Counted from the stretch's first letter, positions 21,831 through 33,540 are shown. The stretch: 64,000 bases of DNA from Zygnema cylindricum (GCA_037447655.1 JBBHKE010002414.1:99169-163168); one strand, 5' to 3'. A program made the numbers and translations. The notes: a model not told the origin generated them from the sequence alone.

Positions 21831-24228
21831 GAGAAAAAGAAAAAAAAACCTTTTCGCGAAAAGAGAGGGAAATTGAACCAAGGAACTGAGAAGAGTTTTC
21901 CAGAAAAAGTCAAAAAAAAAAAGAGGCGAAATTGGTTAAGGAACGAGTATTTTAACTTTGTTTTTTGATATTTCACTTTCCATTCGCCTGTTTCTGTTGG
22001 TGGAGAGAGAGGCGGAGAGGTTTTCGCTATCTTGTCTTTTTCTTCTCTTTTTTTCCTCGGGAACTCCAATTTGTCCGTTTTCGGAGGGCCCGCGGCGGGC
22101 GCAGCGGGCGGCACGAACGCAATATACGGGTGTACGGCAATTACGGATTTTAATGTCACGTAGTTTTGTACAGAAACGTCTGTGTACTTTTCATCAGAAG
22201 CAAAACGACAAACGTATGTGAACCACACGCCATAGGCTTACTACAGAGCTGCAAATCTCTGCTGATACGACCATACATAATGACGTCACTTTATTGACAG
22301 GACAGCGAATCCATTCTATATATTGTTAGTTTAGACTTCTAGAAGCATATGCTATCCGACGGCTGAGATTAGTTCCCTAAAAGCCGATAACAGTTTCGGG
22401 CCGTCTATTTTATTTTCTAAAATCTGGTCGTAAGATTGCAGAATCCAGAAAGCACTCATTATAGGCGCACGCAAAAAACAAATCTAGATATTGTCGTTGA
22501 GCGGCCAGGATTCATTCTTGGAATTGTCCAAATTGACTAACGGTCAGGATTCATTTTACTTCCATGATAATCCTGACAGAATCCGGCGCAGTAAAGTACG
22601 GAATACAACCAGGGCAGAGACACGTCGAGACGCATGCGCGAAGTATGATTGTCGTAATTCTACACAAACGACAAAATTCCGGGGATTCCACAATAGCGAC
22701 CGAGTGGCAGAAATCCGTTCACAGATTTGGCGTCAGGCCATAAGACAAACTCTATTTGTTAGAGAACATTCAGAATAAAACGTTTCTTTTTTATATATCT
22801 GCCAGAGTAAACTATTGTACATTCTTTATTACAAAAAAGTGTCAGTTCGTACAAATTTTGTACTTTTACACCCCTGTGGACTGTAATGTGCTACGAAGGA
22901 AGGCCGGAAGTTACGCAACCACAAGGAACCGAAGAAATTGTTGCCGTACGATGCTTCATGTACGGACAGCTCTCTATGTACGAGATCAATTGGCTGTCGG
23001 GCGGCCAGATGTATGTGTCCCACGTCGCGACAAATAATATTGGCGTGTATTGCTCGGAAAGACAATCTATCGTGCCCTTGTAGACGTGGCTCAAGCCTCG
23101 GCCCCTCCTTAGCGACAATTATAAAAGGGAGACGGAAATTTGTAACTGTAGACATGGATACGTTTCAAAACTGGCACAAGCATCATTTTGTCACATTCCT
23201 AAGCTACAAAGTTAAGATTTTGTATGCTGTCTAGATGTCCACTAAGAAGCGCATCTGGCGATCAAATCGATAGATATGAACAGATAATATAATATCTGTA
23301 AGATTCTTATACTGGGACGTGGCGAGACGAAACGGGCCTGTTAAAAAGCAGTACGAAAAAGAAACAGTGCCAGCTACAGTAATTGTCTTTTTTGTCTTTT
23401 TGCAGCCTTTAGTCAGTGGATTCTTAACGAACTTTTACGGACCTTATTATTGTTTCTGTTGCGTAGCACTGGAAAAATTTGACCTAAAATTCCTGACGAA
23501 CCCGGGAAGACAAAAAAAGAAAAAAACTTCAAGAAAAAAAAATCGGAACCATGGAATAATAGTCATTCCGGGCAGGAAATGAAAGATTAAAAAAAAAAAA
23601 TGATTCCGTCTGGCAGAGAATTGTTCTTAGAGCGAATCCAAAATTCAGAAAAACGATTCTGTCTACGTGGTGATTTTTGGTTCACACACGGAGGTGCAAT
23701 GAGATCTTATAAGATATTATACCCTAAGATCTACGGCTCCAAAACGACGACTGCCGATATTTGGTAGATATCGCAAGTGTGTTAAAGAAGGTGCGTTCTC
23801 CAAGCTGTATCCGTACATAAAGACGTACACAATTTGTCTTTTAGCGTAATAATTGTAAATTTTTGTCATCTATATTTCGTGCGGAGGATCTTCTGTGTTT
23901 GTCTTTGTCAATAAGATATTTGATAGGATTCTCTCGAATTCTGCACAATGGAGTTAATGATGACATTCTTTACATATTTGAAAGTTTGGAAAATAAGAAC
24001 ACGTGCAAAACAAAATGTGACGGACGTGACCGTACGAAACACAGTACCAATTGACTTGAGCCGACCAAAGAGGCAAAGACAACATAACACGACAACCCAT
24101 TTAATTGGCAGCTTCAGCCAAAATTCATTTGGCTACTTGCGGGAAGATGCCACTTGAGACAAAGTTGGACCAGGGGATCGCGTAAAAACAAAAGAATAAA
24201 AAAGTGTTTTTTTAGAAATAGGTACAGA

Positions 24229-25612
24229 ACACCGTCAATCGCTATTAGAGTAAATAACGCCAATTCGGTGCCCTTTTTTCAAAAAAAAAAACCTTAAATC
24301 CAATCCATAACTCTATTTTTTTCATTATTCTAATTAGGGTTTTTTTTCCAATTAGCGTTAATAATGGAAGTACACTGCGATGGAAATAGTGTGGCGTACG
24401 GACAGGGTATCTCCGTACAAACTTGTACTTTACGAATTAAAAATGTTTAAAAAGGCACTTAACATTATTACGCACACATGTGAATGTGCACTAGAAGAAA
24501 GAGACGCAAACTCGTCGACAAAAATCACGTTCTCATATGTTCGTCCGTCGACCGTGTGAACAACGCGACGGCGTACGAATTATCAGAATTTGTACGGATA
24601 CACATTTTACTGTGGACATTTTAAGGGCGGGTATTTATTATTCTGGACAACCCAACTTACAGTTAGTGATTAATTAGTATATATATTTTTTTTCAAAAAA
24701 CAAATATTCCCGATTAGTGTTAATAACACTAATTTTATTTTTCCGCTATTTATTCCTTTACTCTAATAGCTAGTGTTGTGTATCGGTAAGGATTTTCCGA
24801 TAACCGATATGGGCCATTCTTCGGGGACCCGATAATCGATATATTGGTACAATATATCGCTATCGGTCTTATCGCCGATAAGTAGCCGATAATATCGGCT
24901 ACTTATCGGCGATAATGCCGATAACGATAACTATCGGCGATAACTGTACGAACCGTACAGATAAATGTATGGCCTGTACACTCATATGTACGTCTTATTC
25001 CCCCGACAGTAGCCGGCATAATATATGTACGGCTTTAGTACGGCTCCAGTTAAAGCGATGTACCTTCCACATCCGACGCCGTGGCTTTGTCCCTTTCTTT
25101 TTTTAGATCCACTAAAAACCTGCCACGTGTCATCCGTCGACTTTTTTGGCCAAAGCCGCCAAAAAAGCCATTCTGAGATGTCGGCGCTCATGCTGACCGT
25201 CCGCTCTTATTTAATCATTGAACGTCGTCCGTTCGATTCTAGCCGCGCGCATAATGTTATTCTGCATCCGTTGTACTTTGAGTCCGCCGTCTTTTTACCG
25301 TTTCATGATAATCAGTTTATCGGTACAATTCCGTACATTCCCGTCAAATTTATGTACAGTTAACCGCCCAAAAAGTAGTACAAAGTGCAACGTATTTTTT
25401 CGTCAATTTCCGTACATTTCCCGTAAAAAGCCGTACATTTCACGTAAATTTCCGTTCGGTTTATCGGACAGAAAGCATTCCGGACAGAAAGTACAGAAAG
25501 TACAAATATATCGGGACCGCTGACCGTTCGATAACGACAACTATCGCTATCGGTGTTATCGCGATAAGTTTTTTACCGATACACAACACTACTAATAGCG
25601 ATTGACGGTGTA
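24229..25612. mobile_element. TACACCGCCAATCGC-family MITE(s), copy c, split by a hAT-type MITE
   Basis: Left end ACACCGTCAATCGCTATTAG at 24229; right end CTAATAGCGATTGACGGTGTA ends at 25612. The equivalent site in R2 copy 2 (near 37532) lacks the whole block. An internal degraded end near 24377 (GGAAGTACA) suggests that two MITEs of this family may lie side by side. The hAT-type MITE at 24771-25591 sits inside. Confidence 0.65.
24771..25591. mobile_element. hAT-type MITE, family TAGTGTTGTGTATCGG, copy 2 (821 bp)
   Basis: Ends are TAGTGTTGTGTATCGGTAA and, in reverse complement, TAGTGTTGTGTATCGGTAA. The 8-bp target duplication CTAATAGC (24763-24770 and 25592-25599) is perfect. It landed in the conserved right end of a TACACCGCC-family MITE. 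Subterminal CGATA/TATCG clusters are as in copy 1. No transposase. Confidence 0.9.
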
Positions 25613-25828
25613 CCATCAGTCAAAAAAAGGCGTCAAAACCGAGTGTGCTTTCACGTGCCGCAAGTGCTTTCTCGTTTTCTTTCGTAAATTACCAAATAGT
25701 ATGCTACAAATTCTAAAGAGTTGGAGTAGGGTCGCATATCGTATCGAAAGGCCCTCTATATTTTTAGAGACAATATGGACAATGACTGTGTTGTTTCGCG
25801 CTTTCTAATTTTGCACTACACGATACGC

Positions 25829-26030
25829 TACACCGCCAATCGCTATTAGAGTCAAGGATTAAATAGCGTCAAAAAAAAATTAGCGTTATTGATTCTAATT
25901 TAGTGCCTGAGACGTGGCAGATTATGGTCCACGTACTTAAATAGCGTTATTAATTCTATTTTAGGTTTTGGGGTAAAAATTTAGGGGCACCGAATTAGCG
26001 TTATATACTATAATAGCGATTGGCGGTGTA
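25829..26030. mobile_element. TACACCGCCAATCGC-family MITE, copy d (202 bp)
   Basis: Ends TACACCGCCAATCGCTATTA and TAATAGCGATTGGCGGTGTA are perfect inverted repeats. Flanks CACGATACGC (25819-25828) and CTCGATACAC (26031-26040) agree at 8 of 10 positions. This suggests a 9-10 bp duplication, as made by Mutator-like elements. Confidence 0.8.
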
Positions 26031-26054
26031 CTCGATACACGGCTAGAGGTACAT

Positions 26055-26258
26055 TACACCTTTGAATCGCTATTAGCGCATAAAAATTATTAGTGTAAAG
26101 AAAAAATAAGCGTCATTCATTCTATTTTAGTGCCAGGAGACGTGGTAGATTATGGTACACGTCCTTAAATAGTGTAATATGTTTTATTTAAGGTATTAGG
26201 GTCAAAATTTTGGGGTGCCGATATAGAGTACATAAGGCTAATAACGATTCACGGTGTA
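26055..26258. mobile_element. TACACCGCCAATCGC-family MITE, copy e (204 bp)
   Basis: Left end TACACCTTTGAATCGCTATT; right end GCTAATAACGATTCACGGTGTA. Its interior GACGTGGTAGATTATGGT...CACGTCCTTAAATAG matches copy d. Confidence 0.75.
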
Positions 26259-26261
26259 CAC

Positions 26262-26463
26262 TACACCGTAATCGCTATTAGCGTTAAAGGTTTAATAATG
26301 TTAATGCAAAATTAAAATTAACAATACTAATTTAGTGCAAAGAGACGTGGCAAATTGTAGTCCACGTCCTTAAATAATGTTGTTAACTCTATTTTGTATT
26401 TTTTTGTCAAAAAAGTCACGACCGGATTAGTGTTATTAACACTAATAAAGATTAGCGGTATAT
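26262..26463. mobile_element. TACACCGCCAATCGC-family MITE, copy f
   Basis: Left end TACACCGTAATCGCTATTAG; right end CTAATAAAGATTAGCGGTATA. It shares GACGTGGCAAATTGTAGTCC-type interior words with copies d and e, and abuts copy e directly. Confidence 0.7.
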
Positions 26464-26640
26464 TGTAGTACGACGTGAATCGCTATCAGTGCTAACAAGA
26501 CTAATTCTGCGCCTCTAAACTACAACATTCATACTCGAAATATAATTATAAATAGTACCCCGGGAATCGCTAATAGCGTTTTTAGCCCTAATTCGGCGCC
26601 GCAAAATTTTGACCCTTGAACTTAAACTATAATTAATAAC
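26464..26640. mobile_element. degraded MITE remnants of the same family
   Basis: GTGAATCGCTATCAGTGC (about 26475) and GGAATCGCTAATAGCGTTT (about 26563) are decayed termini of the family. No complete element can be delimited. Confidence 0.4.
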
Positions 26641-28395
26641 TCTAACATTTTTTATAAGTTAATATAGGTAGTGTTTACGTAGCGTTGAATACTCTAACTT
26701 GGACACCTTTTAAATAGTGCCTTGTAAAAAGTGTGCCAATTCGTACTGAAATTCCTCTTTAATTTTTACATTCGTACAGAAAGACGGTTAGATAAAGACA
26801 TCGCCACGCTAAAGTAAGTGCATAGACACAAAAAAAAACACTCATATTTGATTTGTAGTGATAAATAATGGGGAAATCCACGCGAACCTATTCTCACGTG
26901 TTCAAAAGTCGACTATGTGAACACATGCTATGCCGTCTACACTAAAGGGAAAATGTACCCAAATTATAGTTATGCATAAATTAGAGTTAATTTTTTTCTT
27001 GGCGAAAAGCCCCTTAAACAGATATTGCGGTTAATAACATTACTAGTACACTAATAACTTCTTAACAATACTAAATATTTACGAGGTAGTCTTCTTTACA
27101 CTAACACAATCAAATTTATGTAGTGGCAGTTACTTGAAGTGTTGCACCGATTCTTACATTAACCGCCCGTTAGTTTGTGCAAAATTTATAGAAAAAATGT
27201 AAAAAAGCTGCCCTAACAAAGGAGATGCACCTATATTGTGAAATAACTGCAAAATAACCTTGAAAAACTAATATTTTGTATCAATATAATATCAAACTAT
27301 CAACGATGTTATAAGAGACAATATCTTACATAACCGAATATCAATAACGGTAAAAACATGTTGGAGGAATGTCCACTTCGGACTCTAAACGTGTATATCG
27401 CAGTAAATGCTATTTCTGTCAATGCGCCGTTCATTGTCGTAAATTCAGTGTCAGGCGCTTGCATGCACAATCAGCCGGGTAGCTTAGTTGGTAGAGTTGG
27501 TGTACGTCTAACACAAGGTTCTGCGTCTAATCCTAGGCTTAGCCATTTTCCAAAGTTTTCACTTTGGCGCCCATGCGATATGTTGAATATCGTCTATCCT
27601 CAATAAAACCCACGATTTTTTTGTTTGTTATGTTGCGGGTTTTCGTTATTTGACATTATTGCGCCTTGCAAGTTATATTTTTTGCTTCTAGACGTGGTGT
27701 GTAAGCAAAGCAAGTTCTTAATACTTAATCCCATCGCCAACTTGTATTGATTTTTTTATATTGTTATTTGATAGCATTTTAGCATATCAGGATTTAGCAT
27801 TATAACGTAAACCTACGTTATCGAAATGTCCATATAAAAACAACATATTGGTTTTACGCTCATTTAAACCCAAAAAATAGCTTGTGCTCGTTATAATGCA
27901 TGTTTTTATGATTGTGCTTGTCTTTTATTTCAGTTTACATGGTCACGCTTCAAATGTCAATCTTCGAAAGTGAATAAACCTCCGTAAAAATATCCTCATA
28001 AATAGTATTCTGTATCAAATTAATACAAAAAAATCAACATTGGTGGTTGTTTTCTTTGGAGGTCAATAATTGACCTTAAAAGTTGTTAGAATTTTAAACT
28101 TGTCCTTTTAATGGATGTTCAATTTCAACATTTATCGTTCACTCTTTTAAATTGAATATTGGCACTCGCTTAGGATCAAATATCACATTTCACTCTAAAA
28201 CAATTTACGATTTCATCCCAGCAGTGGGTGACATTTGATTGAAAGAGTGATAAAATTGAAAATCATTTACATTTTTACTTACCACTAAAATATATTACAT
28301 AAATTTCCTAATAACAAGAATGTTTGAACAACAATCGAAATGGTTTTCACTAAACATAAACTTAGCTCAACTGATCGGGGATATTATTGGTTTCC
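26641..28395. other. AT-rich gene-free region
   Basis: No recognisable gene, transposon termini or tandem arrays apart from the tRNA-like fragment listed separately. Confidence 0.4.
27473..27537 (+). repeat. tRNA-like fragment (possible tRNA-derived SINE)
   Basis: CCGGGTAGCTTAGTTGGTAG is a good D-arm/A-box match. TCTAACACAAGGT resembles the anticodon arm of tRNA-Val(AAC). The T-arm (TTCTGCGTCTAATCC) is too degenerate for a functional tRNA. It is probably a tRNA pseudogene or SINE head. Confidence 0.4.
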
Positions 28396-28452
28396 AGTAC
28401 GTAGCTAGTCTCCTCCAACTGTCCTCGGGAGGAGAGTTTGTGATTACTGGAC
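28396..28452. repeat. decayed inverted repeat, related to the perfect hairpin at 34303
   Basis: CCAGTA...CTAGTCTCCTCC and GGGAGGAG...TACTGG are imperfect arms around a short loop. Both the hairpin and the following GATCCACG-containing flank are shared with the copy at 34303-34367. Confidence 0.55.
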
Positions 28453-28633
28453 GCGTGTTTTGGTCCACTTGTAAAGTCAGAGTCGATCCACGACAGACGT
28501 GAAGTAATAAACTTACTGAGCCCTAAATAAGAAGGGGTTTTATGAGTTAAGTGACCTAATATATCTTTTTATTTCAGAACCTACTATATGTGCTTTCGGG
28601 CCAATATCTTGACTATTGAAAATTACATTTTCC

Positions 28634-29623
28634 ATAGTTGTTCAAATCGTGCGATTTTTTCAATTTTTACGATCGAAACGTATAATTCGTGACAGTTGAC
28701 AAAATGGCAAATAAATGTGTTGTACTTTTTGTCCGATAAACTGAACGGACAATTTATGTAAAAAGTACAATATCCCGTTAAATGTACATTTTTTTACGAA
28801 AATGTAAGAAATTAGAGGAAAAGATAAGTCGCAGTTATTAGTATTACATGTCTAATGAACTGAACATAAATATCACGAAACCTGTACGTCAGTTCATCAA
28901 AAATGTACGGACATTTTCGAAAAGAGACGTTGAAACGTCACAATATTTTCGCGCGGTAAGTTTGAAAAATGTACGGGCGTGTTCTTCAATATTTTTTGAA
29001 AGAAGCCGCCATGGAATCTTCATGATGGCATGGGAAGAAGAGGAAGGGGAGGTAGGGGAAGAGGGTTCAAATGAAGACATCATGGACGTTGATGTAGGGG
29101 AAGAGGATTTGGAGTAAAGATAGATGAAAAATATGTTTTTTTTTTTATTAACATGATTGATATTTTTTTAATATATTGTTTTTTTATGTCGTTCAATGAT
29201 GAATGTGAAAAATGTCATTTGTAGATGGTTTGTACTTTATTTTTTCGCAGTCGTGTGATACATGAGAGATAGAGAGAGAAGGTGGCCATGGCTAACTTTC
29301 AGATTGCATCAGCCAGACGGACTTTGACAAAAATGTGCCCCTGACAACATTAACATTATGGTTTTTTATGTGCAAATGTAGTCTAATATCAGGTTCCCCA
29401 TTACCATTTGATGAAGGATTTTTGATGCAAAAATGGAGTGTGATATGATGTTTATTTAACGGAAAACTTACTAACTACGCTATATGTAAAAAAAAAATTG
29501 TTTTATATGTACATAATAGTACGGAATGAAATTCATTAACGATTTGTTCAAAAGGTTCAATGAGTTCGTTACGTATAATTCGTCGCGATTGGTACGTTCG
29601 CACTAATCGCCGTGAACAACTAT
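28634..29623. mobile_element. ATAGTTGTTCA-ended DNA element, copy A (about 990 bp)
   Basis: Inverted ends ATAGTTGTTCA and TGAACAACTAT. Internal blocks are shared with copies B and C (GTACTTTTTGTCC, AACATAAATATCACG, AAAGAGACG, GCCGCCATG). On the plus strand it has a short open frame ending in an acidic tail (DIMDVDVGEEDLE, stop at about 29115). Acidic tails are common at transposase C-termini, so a residual coding exon is possible but unproven. No clear target duplication is seen. Confidence 0.55.
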
Positions 29624-29686
29624 ACCTTTTTCTATGGGCGATTTCCGCACAAACCTCTTCCATATATACGTTTGGTCCATAGTTCA

Positions 29687-30034
29687 AAAGTAGGCGTTTT
29701 TTGTAGGCCGTTTGTAGGCCGCCTTTAGGGTAAGTTGTGTTGCGGGCTTTCCATGTGATCTTCTTAGATCGCTACTTTGATAAGCGACCGCCCGATCGTC
29801 CGAATTTGACGGTTTAAATAAAAAATACCTCAAAACTCACAGAAAAATAAATTTTTGTCCGAATGTTGTTCACAATTTAGACATGACGTTTAATTTTCTT
29901 TCGATTGATGTGCAACTCAACCCTGTTACTATTTTTTTTCATTTTCCGACTTATGCAATATGGGTCTTAAGGTCATATTGTATGCTTTCCGTACAATAGG
30001 CATATTGTATGGGCCTACTTTCACCTACTTTAAA
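29687..30034. mobile_element. MITE-like repeat R1, copy 2 (uninterrupted)
   Basis: Left TTCAAAAGTAGGCG and right CACCTACTTTAAA are inverted ends. In reverse complement it aligns with 1151-2097 minus the solo LTR. The empty-site sequence GTCTTAAGGTC lies at 29964-29974. Confidence 0.65.
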
Positions 30035-30038
30035 ACCC

Positions 30039-30842
30039 TAGTTGTTCAATACGCACATCTTTTTCATTTTTTATAGTTTTTAGATATTTTACGTGACTTT
30101 TCAAAAAATCACAAAAAAAACGTCTACTGTAAACTGAAACTGAAATTTTACGAAAATTCGTAGACAAATTACAGTAACTGTATGGATATTTACGAAAACT
30201 GTACGAAAGTTGACGAAAAGATTCGATGCACCTATTCGTACTTTTTGTTCAGTAAACTGAACAGAATGTACACGGATATGTACGGAAATTTATCGTCACG
30301 TCTACGAACATTTCCAAAAGGAGACGTTGCGACGTCACACTATTTGAGCGTAATGTGTACGGGCGTCTTCTTCTAATTTTCGAAAAGAAGCCGCCATAAA
30401 TACTTCAACAGTTGAAAGCGAAAATCTAAGGAAAGACGCCATTACCGACGCCACTGCAGTTGCAGTAGAGAGAGAGGGCCATGGCTGCTTGTCTGTGACA
30501 GACAGACTATTTCATTTGATAAAATATAAACGTTTCGCGAAAGTTGAACATGGTCCTACATATGCCTCTAGTAGACGGTTCGATGCTTGGCCGTAACCAG
30601 TTGATGAAAGAATTTCGTTGCTTACATGATGTGGGATAATTAAATAAACTAAAAATATGTTTTACCGCTAATTTGACAAATATCGTACAAACTGTGGTAC
30701 ATGTTCAATCCAATTTTTTTTACATGTACGGAATTGTACGGACATAAATTCATTAACGTTTTTTACGATTTTTTCAAATCGACCTCTCCAGTTTCTACGT
30801 ATTGTACGCGCGTTCGAATCATGCATATAATACGTGTTGAAC
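30039..30842. mobile_element. ATAGTTGTTCA-ended DNA element, copy B (diverged)
   Basis: Starts TAGTTGTTCAATACG directly after R1 copy 2 and ends near TGTTGAACATA, where copy C begins. It shares the GTACTTTTTGTTCAGTAAAC and GAAGCCGCCAT blocks with A and C but is more decayed. Confidence 0.5.
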
Positions 30843-32555
30843 ATAGTTGTTCAAATCATGCGATTTTTTAAATTTTTACGATTGAAACGTATTATTCGTG
30901 ACTTTTGAAAAAATCGCAAAAAAACGCGCTGTACTTTTTGTCCGGTAAACTGTACGGACAATTTACGCGAAAAGTACAATATTTCCCTTAAAATGTACGT
31001 TTTTTTACGGGAATGTACCGAATTCAAGGAAAATATTCGTCGTTGCTATTAGTACTTTCTGTTTAGTGAATTGAACATAAATATCACGGAACCTATATGT
31101 CATTTCATCGAGAATGTATTGACATTTTTGAAAAGAGACTCCGAAATGTCACAAATTTTTTGCGCGGTTAGTTTGAAAAATGTACGAGAGTCTTCTTCAA
31201 TTTTTTTTGAAAGGAGCCGCCATGTAATGTATGGAATGTTGAAAACGAAACTGCAAGGAAGCCGCCTCCTTGCATCCTACCCTCCTCCCTCCCAAGCTTT
31301 TTACTATCCTCTCTATCAGACTTCGACAGAAGCAACAATTCCCAGAATTTGAGGAGAAGAGTGTCAGACGGACTTTGACAAAAAACTGCGTCTGGCAGTT
31401 TTTGATCTCGGGTCTAGGTTATTTTGACGTATCTGCTCTCACACTCTCCGCTACCATTTGATGAAGGAATTCCGACTCATACATGGAGTGTGATACATAT
31501 TTAAATGTTTACGACTATTTAGCGCTCATTTAACGGGAAATTAACAAACTGCGCTATATGTAGTGTTGGGTATCGAGGACCCATTGCCGATATTCGATAT
31601 ATATCGAATTTCAGATACCCGATATTCGATATATCGCTTCGATATATCGAATTTCAAATCATCGCGATATATCGCCGATATATCTTATCGTCGATATATC
31701 GAAGCTAAAAAAAAAAAAATAATAATAATAATCCCACAGGTTTTCAAAGCCTCGTGACTTCGGACAAAGTGACTGTAAAATCTTTGCCGGAAAGAAATAC
31801 GGTTTTTTCCTGAAAGTCAGCGGAGTGAAGAGATCTCTGAGGTACATTGACGAGGTACACTTGTGAAGTACACGTACGTCAAACGCAAGTACGATTTTCC
31901 ATACGAAAAAGGTCGGTTTCTAGATGTTTGATGATTCTTGAGATTTGATAGTCAGCTTACGTGGAACCATTCATATCAGGACACGTATGTAAAACTTATT
32001 TAGAAACGATACGCGATGTACCCGATGCCTCTGTAATACATAAATTTTGCTGTCCGTACTATTACAGAGACCTCCTCGTGTAACCATACCCCAAAAAAAC
32101 AATCATTAGAAGTACAGAATTAGTACTTTTTTGTCGGTTACATTTTGCGGCGTCTACCTTTAAGTCACGGAACGAAAATCACGGCGTACGTGGCGTATTA
32201 GACAATTTGACTTTTTCGCAAAAATAACATATTATATAAAAAAATAAAAATATTAAATTTAAAAAATACTATATATCGCGATATATATCGCGATAATTTA
32301 TGTTGGTCGCGGTACGATATATCGAGGACTCTCCTCGATCGATATTCGATATATCGAATATCGAGATTATCGCGATATGAATTTACACGATACCCAACAC
32401 TAGCTATATGTATTTTTTTTTTGTTTTACATGTACGGAAGTTTACGGATGGAAATTCATTAACGATTTTCAACTATTTGTTCAAAACGTTCAATGCGTTC
32501 GTTACGTATAATTCGTTGCGATTGGTACGTTCGCACTAAACGCTATGAACAACTA
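30843..32555. mobile_element. ATAGTTGTTCA-ended DNA element, copy C (split by a hAT-type MITE)
   Basis: Starts ATAGTTGTTCAAATCATGCG and ends CGCTATGAACAACTAT; interrupted at 31561-32402. Once the nested MITE is removed it is collinear with copy A, including the CTATATGTA site where the MITE inserted. Its right terminus runs into a tandem array built from that same terminus. Confidence 0.6.
31561..32402. mobile_element. hAT-type MITE, family TAGTGTTGGGTATCG, copy 3 (842 bp)
   Basis: Ends TAGTGTTGGGTATCGAGGA and, in reverse complement, TAGTGTTGGGTATCGTGTA. Perfect 8-bp target duplication GCTATATG (31553-31560 and 32403-32410). The subterminal regions are packed with CGATATATCG palindromes. Copy A (near 29480) shows the uninterrupted CTATATGTAAAAA site. 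Confidence 0.9.
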
Positions 32556-32718
32556 TGGTTTTAAACAACTATGGTTTAGAACCACTATGGTTTTGAACAA
32601 CTATGGTTTCGAACAACTATGGTTTAGAACCACTATGGTTTTGAACAACTATGGTTTCGAACAACTATGGTTTTGAACCACTATGGTTTTGAACAACTAT
32701 GTTTAAAACTATGGTTTG
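32547..32718. repeat. tandem array, 15-bp unit GAACAACTATGGTTT
   Basis: About eleven units of GAACAACTATGGTTT/GAACCACTATGGTTT. The array begins at the right terminus of the copy C element, whose end sequence (GAACAACTAT) is the core of the unit. Confidence 0.85.
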
Positions 32719-33540
32719 GTCAGTGGTAGATATTTTAAAAACGAAACATTGTGGGAAATGATTGTACGCAATGTTTTTGACAGATCCGATTCTGTGCGTC
32801 ATGGAGCTAATTTCGCAGTAAAACAGGACTTATTTCTACCACTGTAGATACAGTACGGCGCATGAGAATCTCCAATCTTGCCGCCAAATTACGGCGTCAC
32901 GGCCACGTCCCCAAAATATCCACAGCTTGCAGATCTACAGATATTCCGCTCGACTTTATCACGCTGGCATTGATTTTTAAACGTTGACCGTTGTAACCAA
33001 TCACAGGAAAGCACGTAGTCCCGAAAGTGTCAAAATATCCTTGAAGTTTACGTGAAAATAATGACGAATACAACGTCACAAAAAAATATCTCGTCCACAA
33101 ATATCACGAAATGAGCTGGCTGTTTCTACTTTAGCACGTTGGAGCACCCGGAAAACGGACACTGATATTTTCCACTACAAGACAAGATATCATTGCTAGA
33201 TTTGGTCAATTGGCAATGTGAAAGGAGAGCCCCTTCGCTAAGCCTGTCGCATGCAATAAATGCTTGTAGCGAACGACAAATTTTTATTGGTCGCTGTTTT
33301 TGTTTGATACAGTTAGAAGGAAGTCTCCTCGTTAAATCGTCGATTAACCGTTTAAATATGGACCCTTACCCTAAAAGCAGATATTTTCAAATTTGCAGCA
33401 ATTTGCTCAGCCGCGTCAGCAGCCAGGATTGATTTTCACGTGTTGACTATTAAATCCAATTACCGACGGCCGCGTCGTACAAGCTGTCAGCGCAAAGAGT
33501 CCGCATTAAGATTCGAAACGTACTGTACAGTACTGTACTT
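32719..33540. other. gene-free region
   Basis: No recognisable gene or element. GC content is slightly higher than that of its neighbours. Confidence 0.4.

Larger units (their letters stand above)
22300..25760. repeat. dispersed repeat R2, copy 1 (interrupted by nested MITEs)
   Basis: Collinear with 35220-37620 over its whole length. Shared anchors include GACGGCTGAGATTAGTT, CAGAATCCAGAAAG, CGAAACGGGC, and the pair GCCACTTGAGACAAAG / TTGGACCAGGGG. The match continues past the MITE block that ends at 25612 (AGTCAAAAAAAGGCGTCAAA against AGTCAATAGAGCCGTCAAA). No long frame is conserved between copies. It is probably a noncoding transposable element or its remains; ends are approximate. Confidence 0.65.

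Noticed and set aside
21434-21889. Frames rich in Arg/Glu or Leu/Ser around 21.6-21.8 kb
   Set aside because: They arise from the (GA)n and GAGGGA tract and have no protein-like composition outside it.
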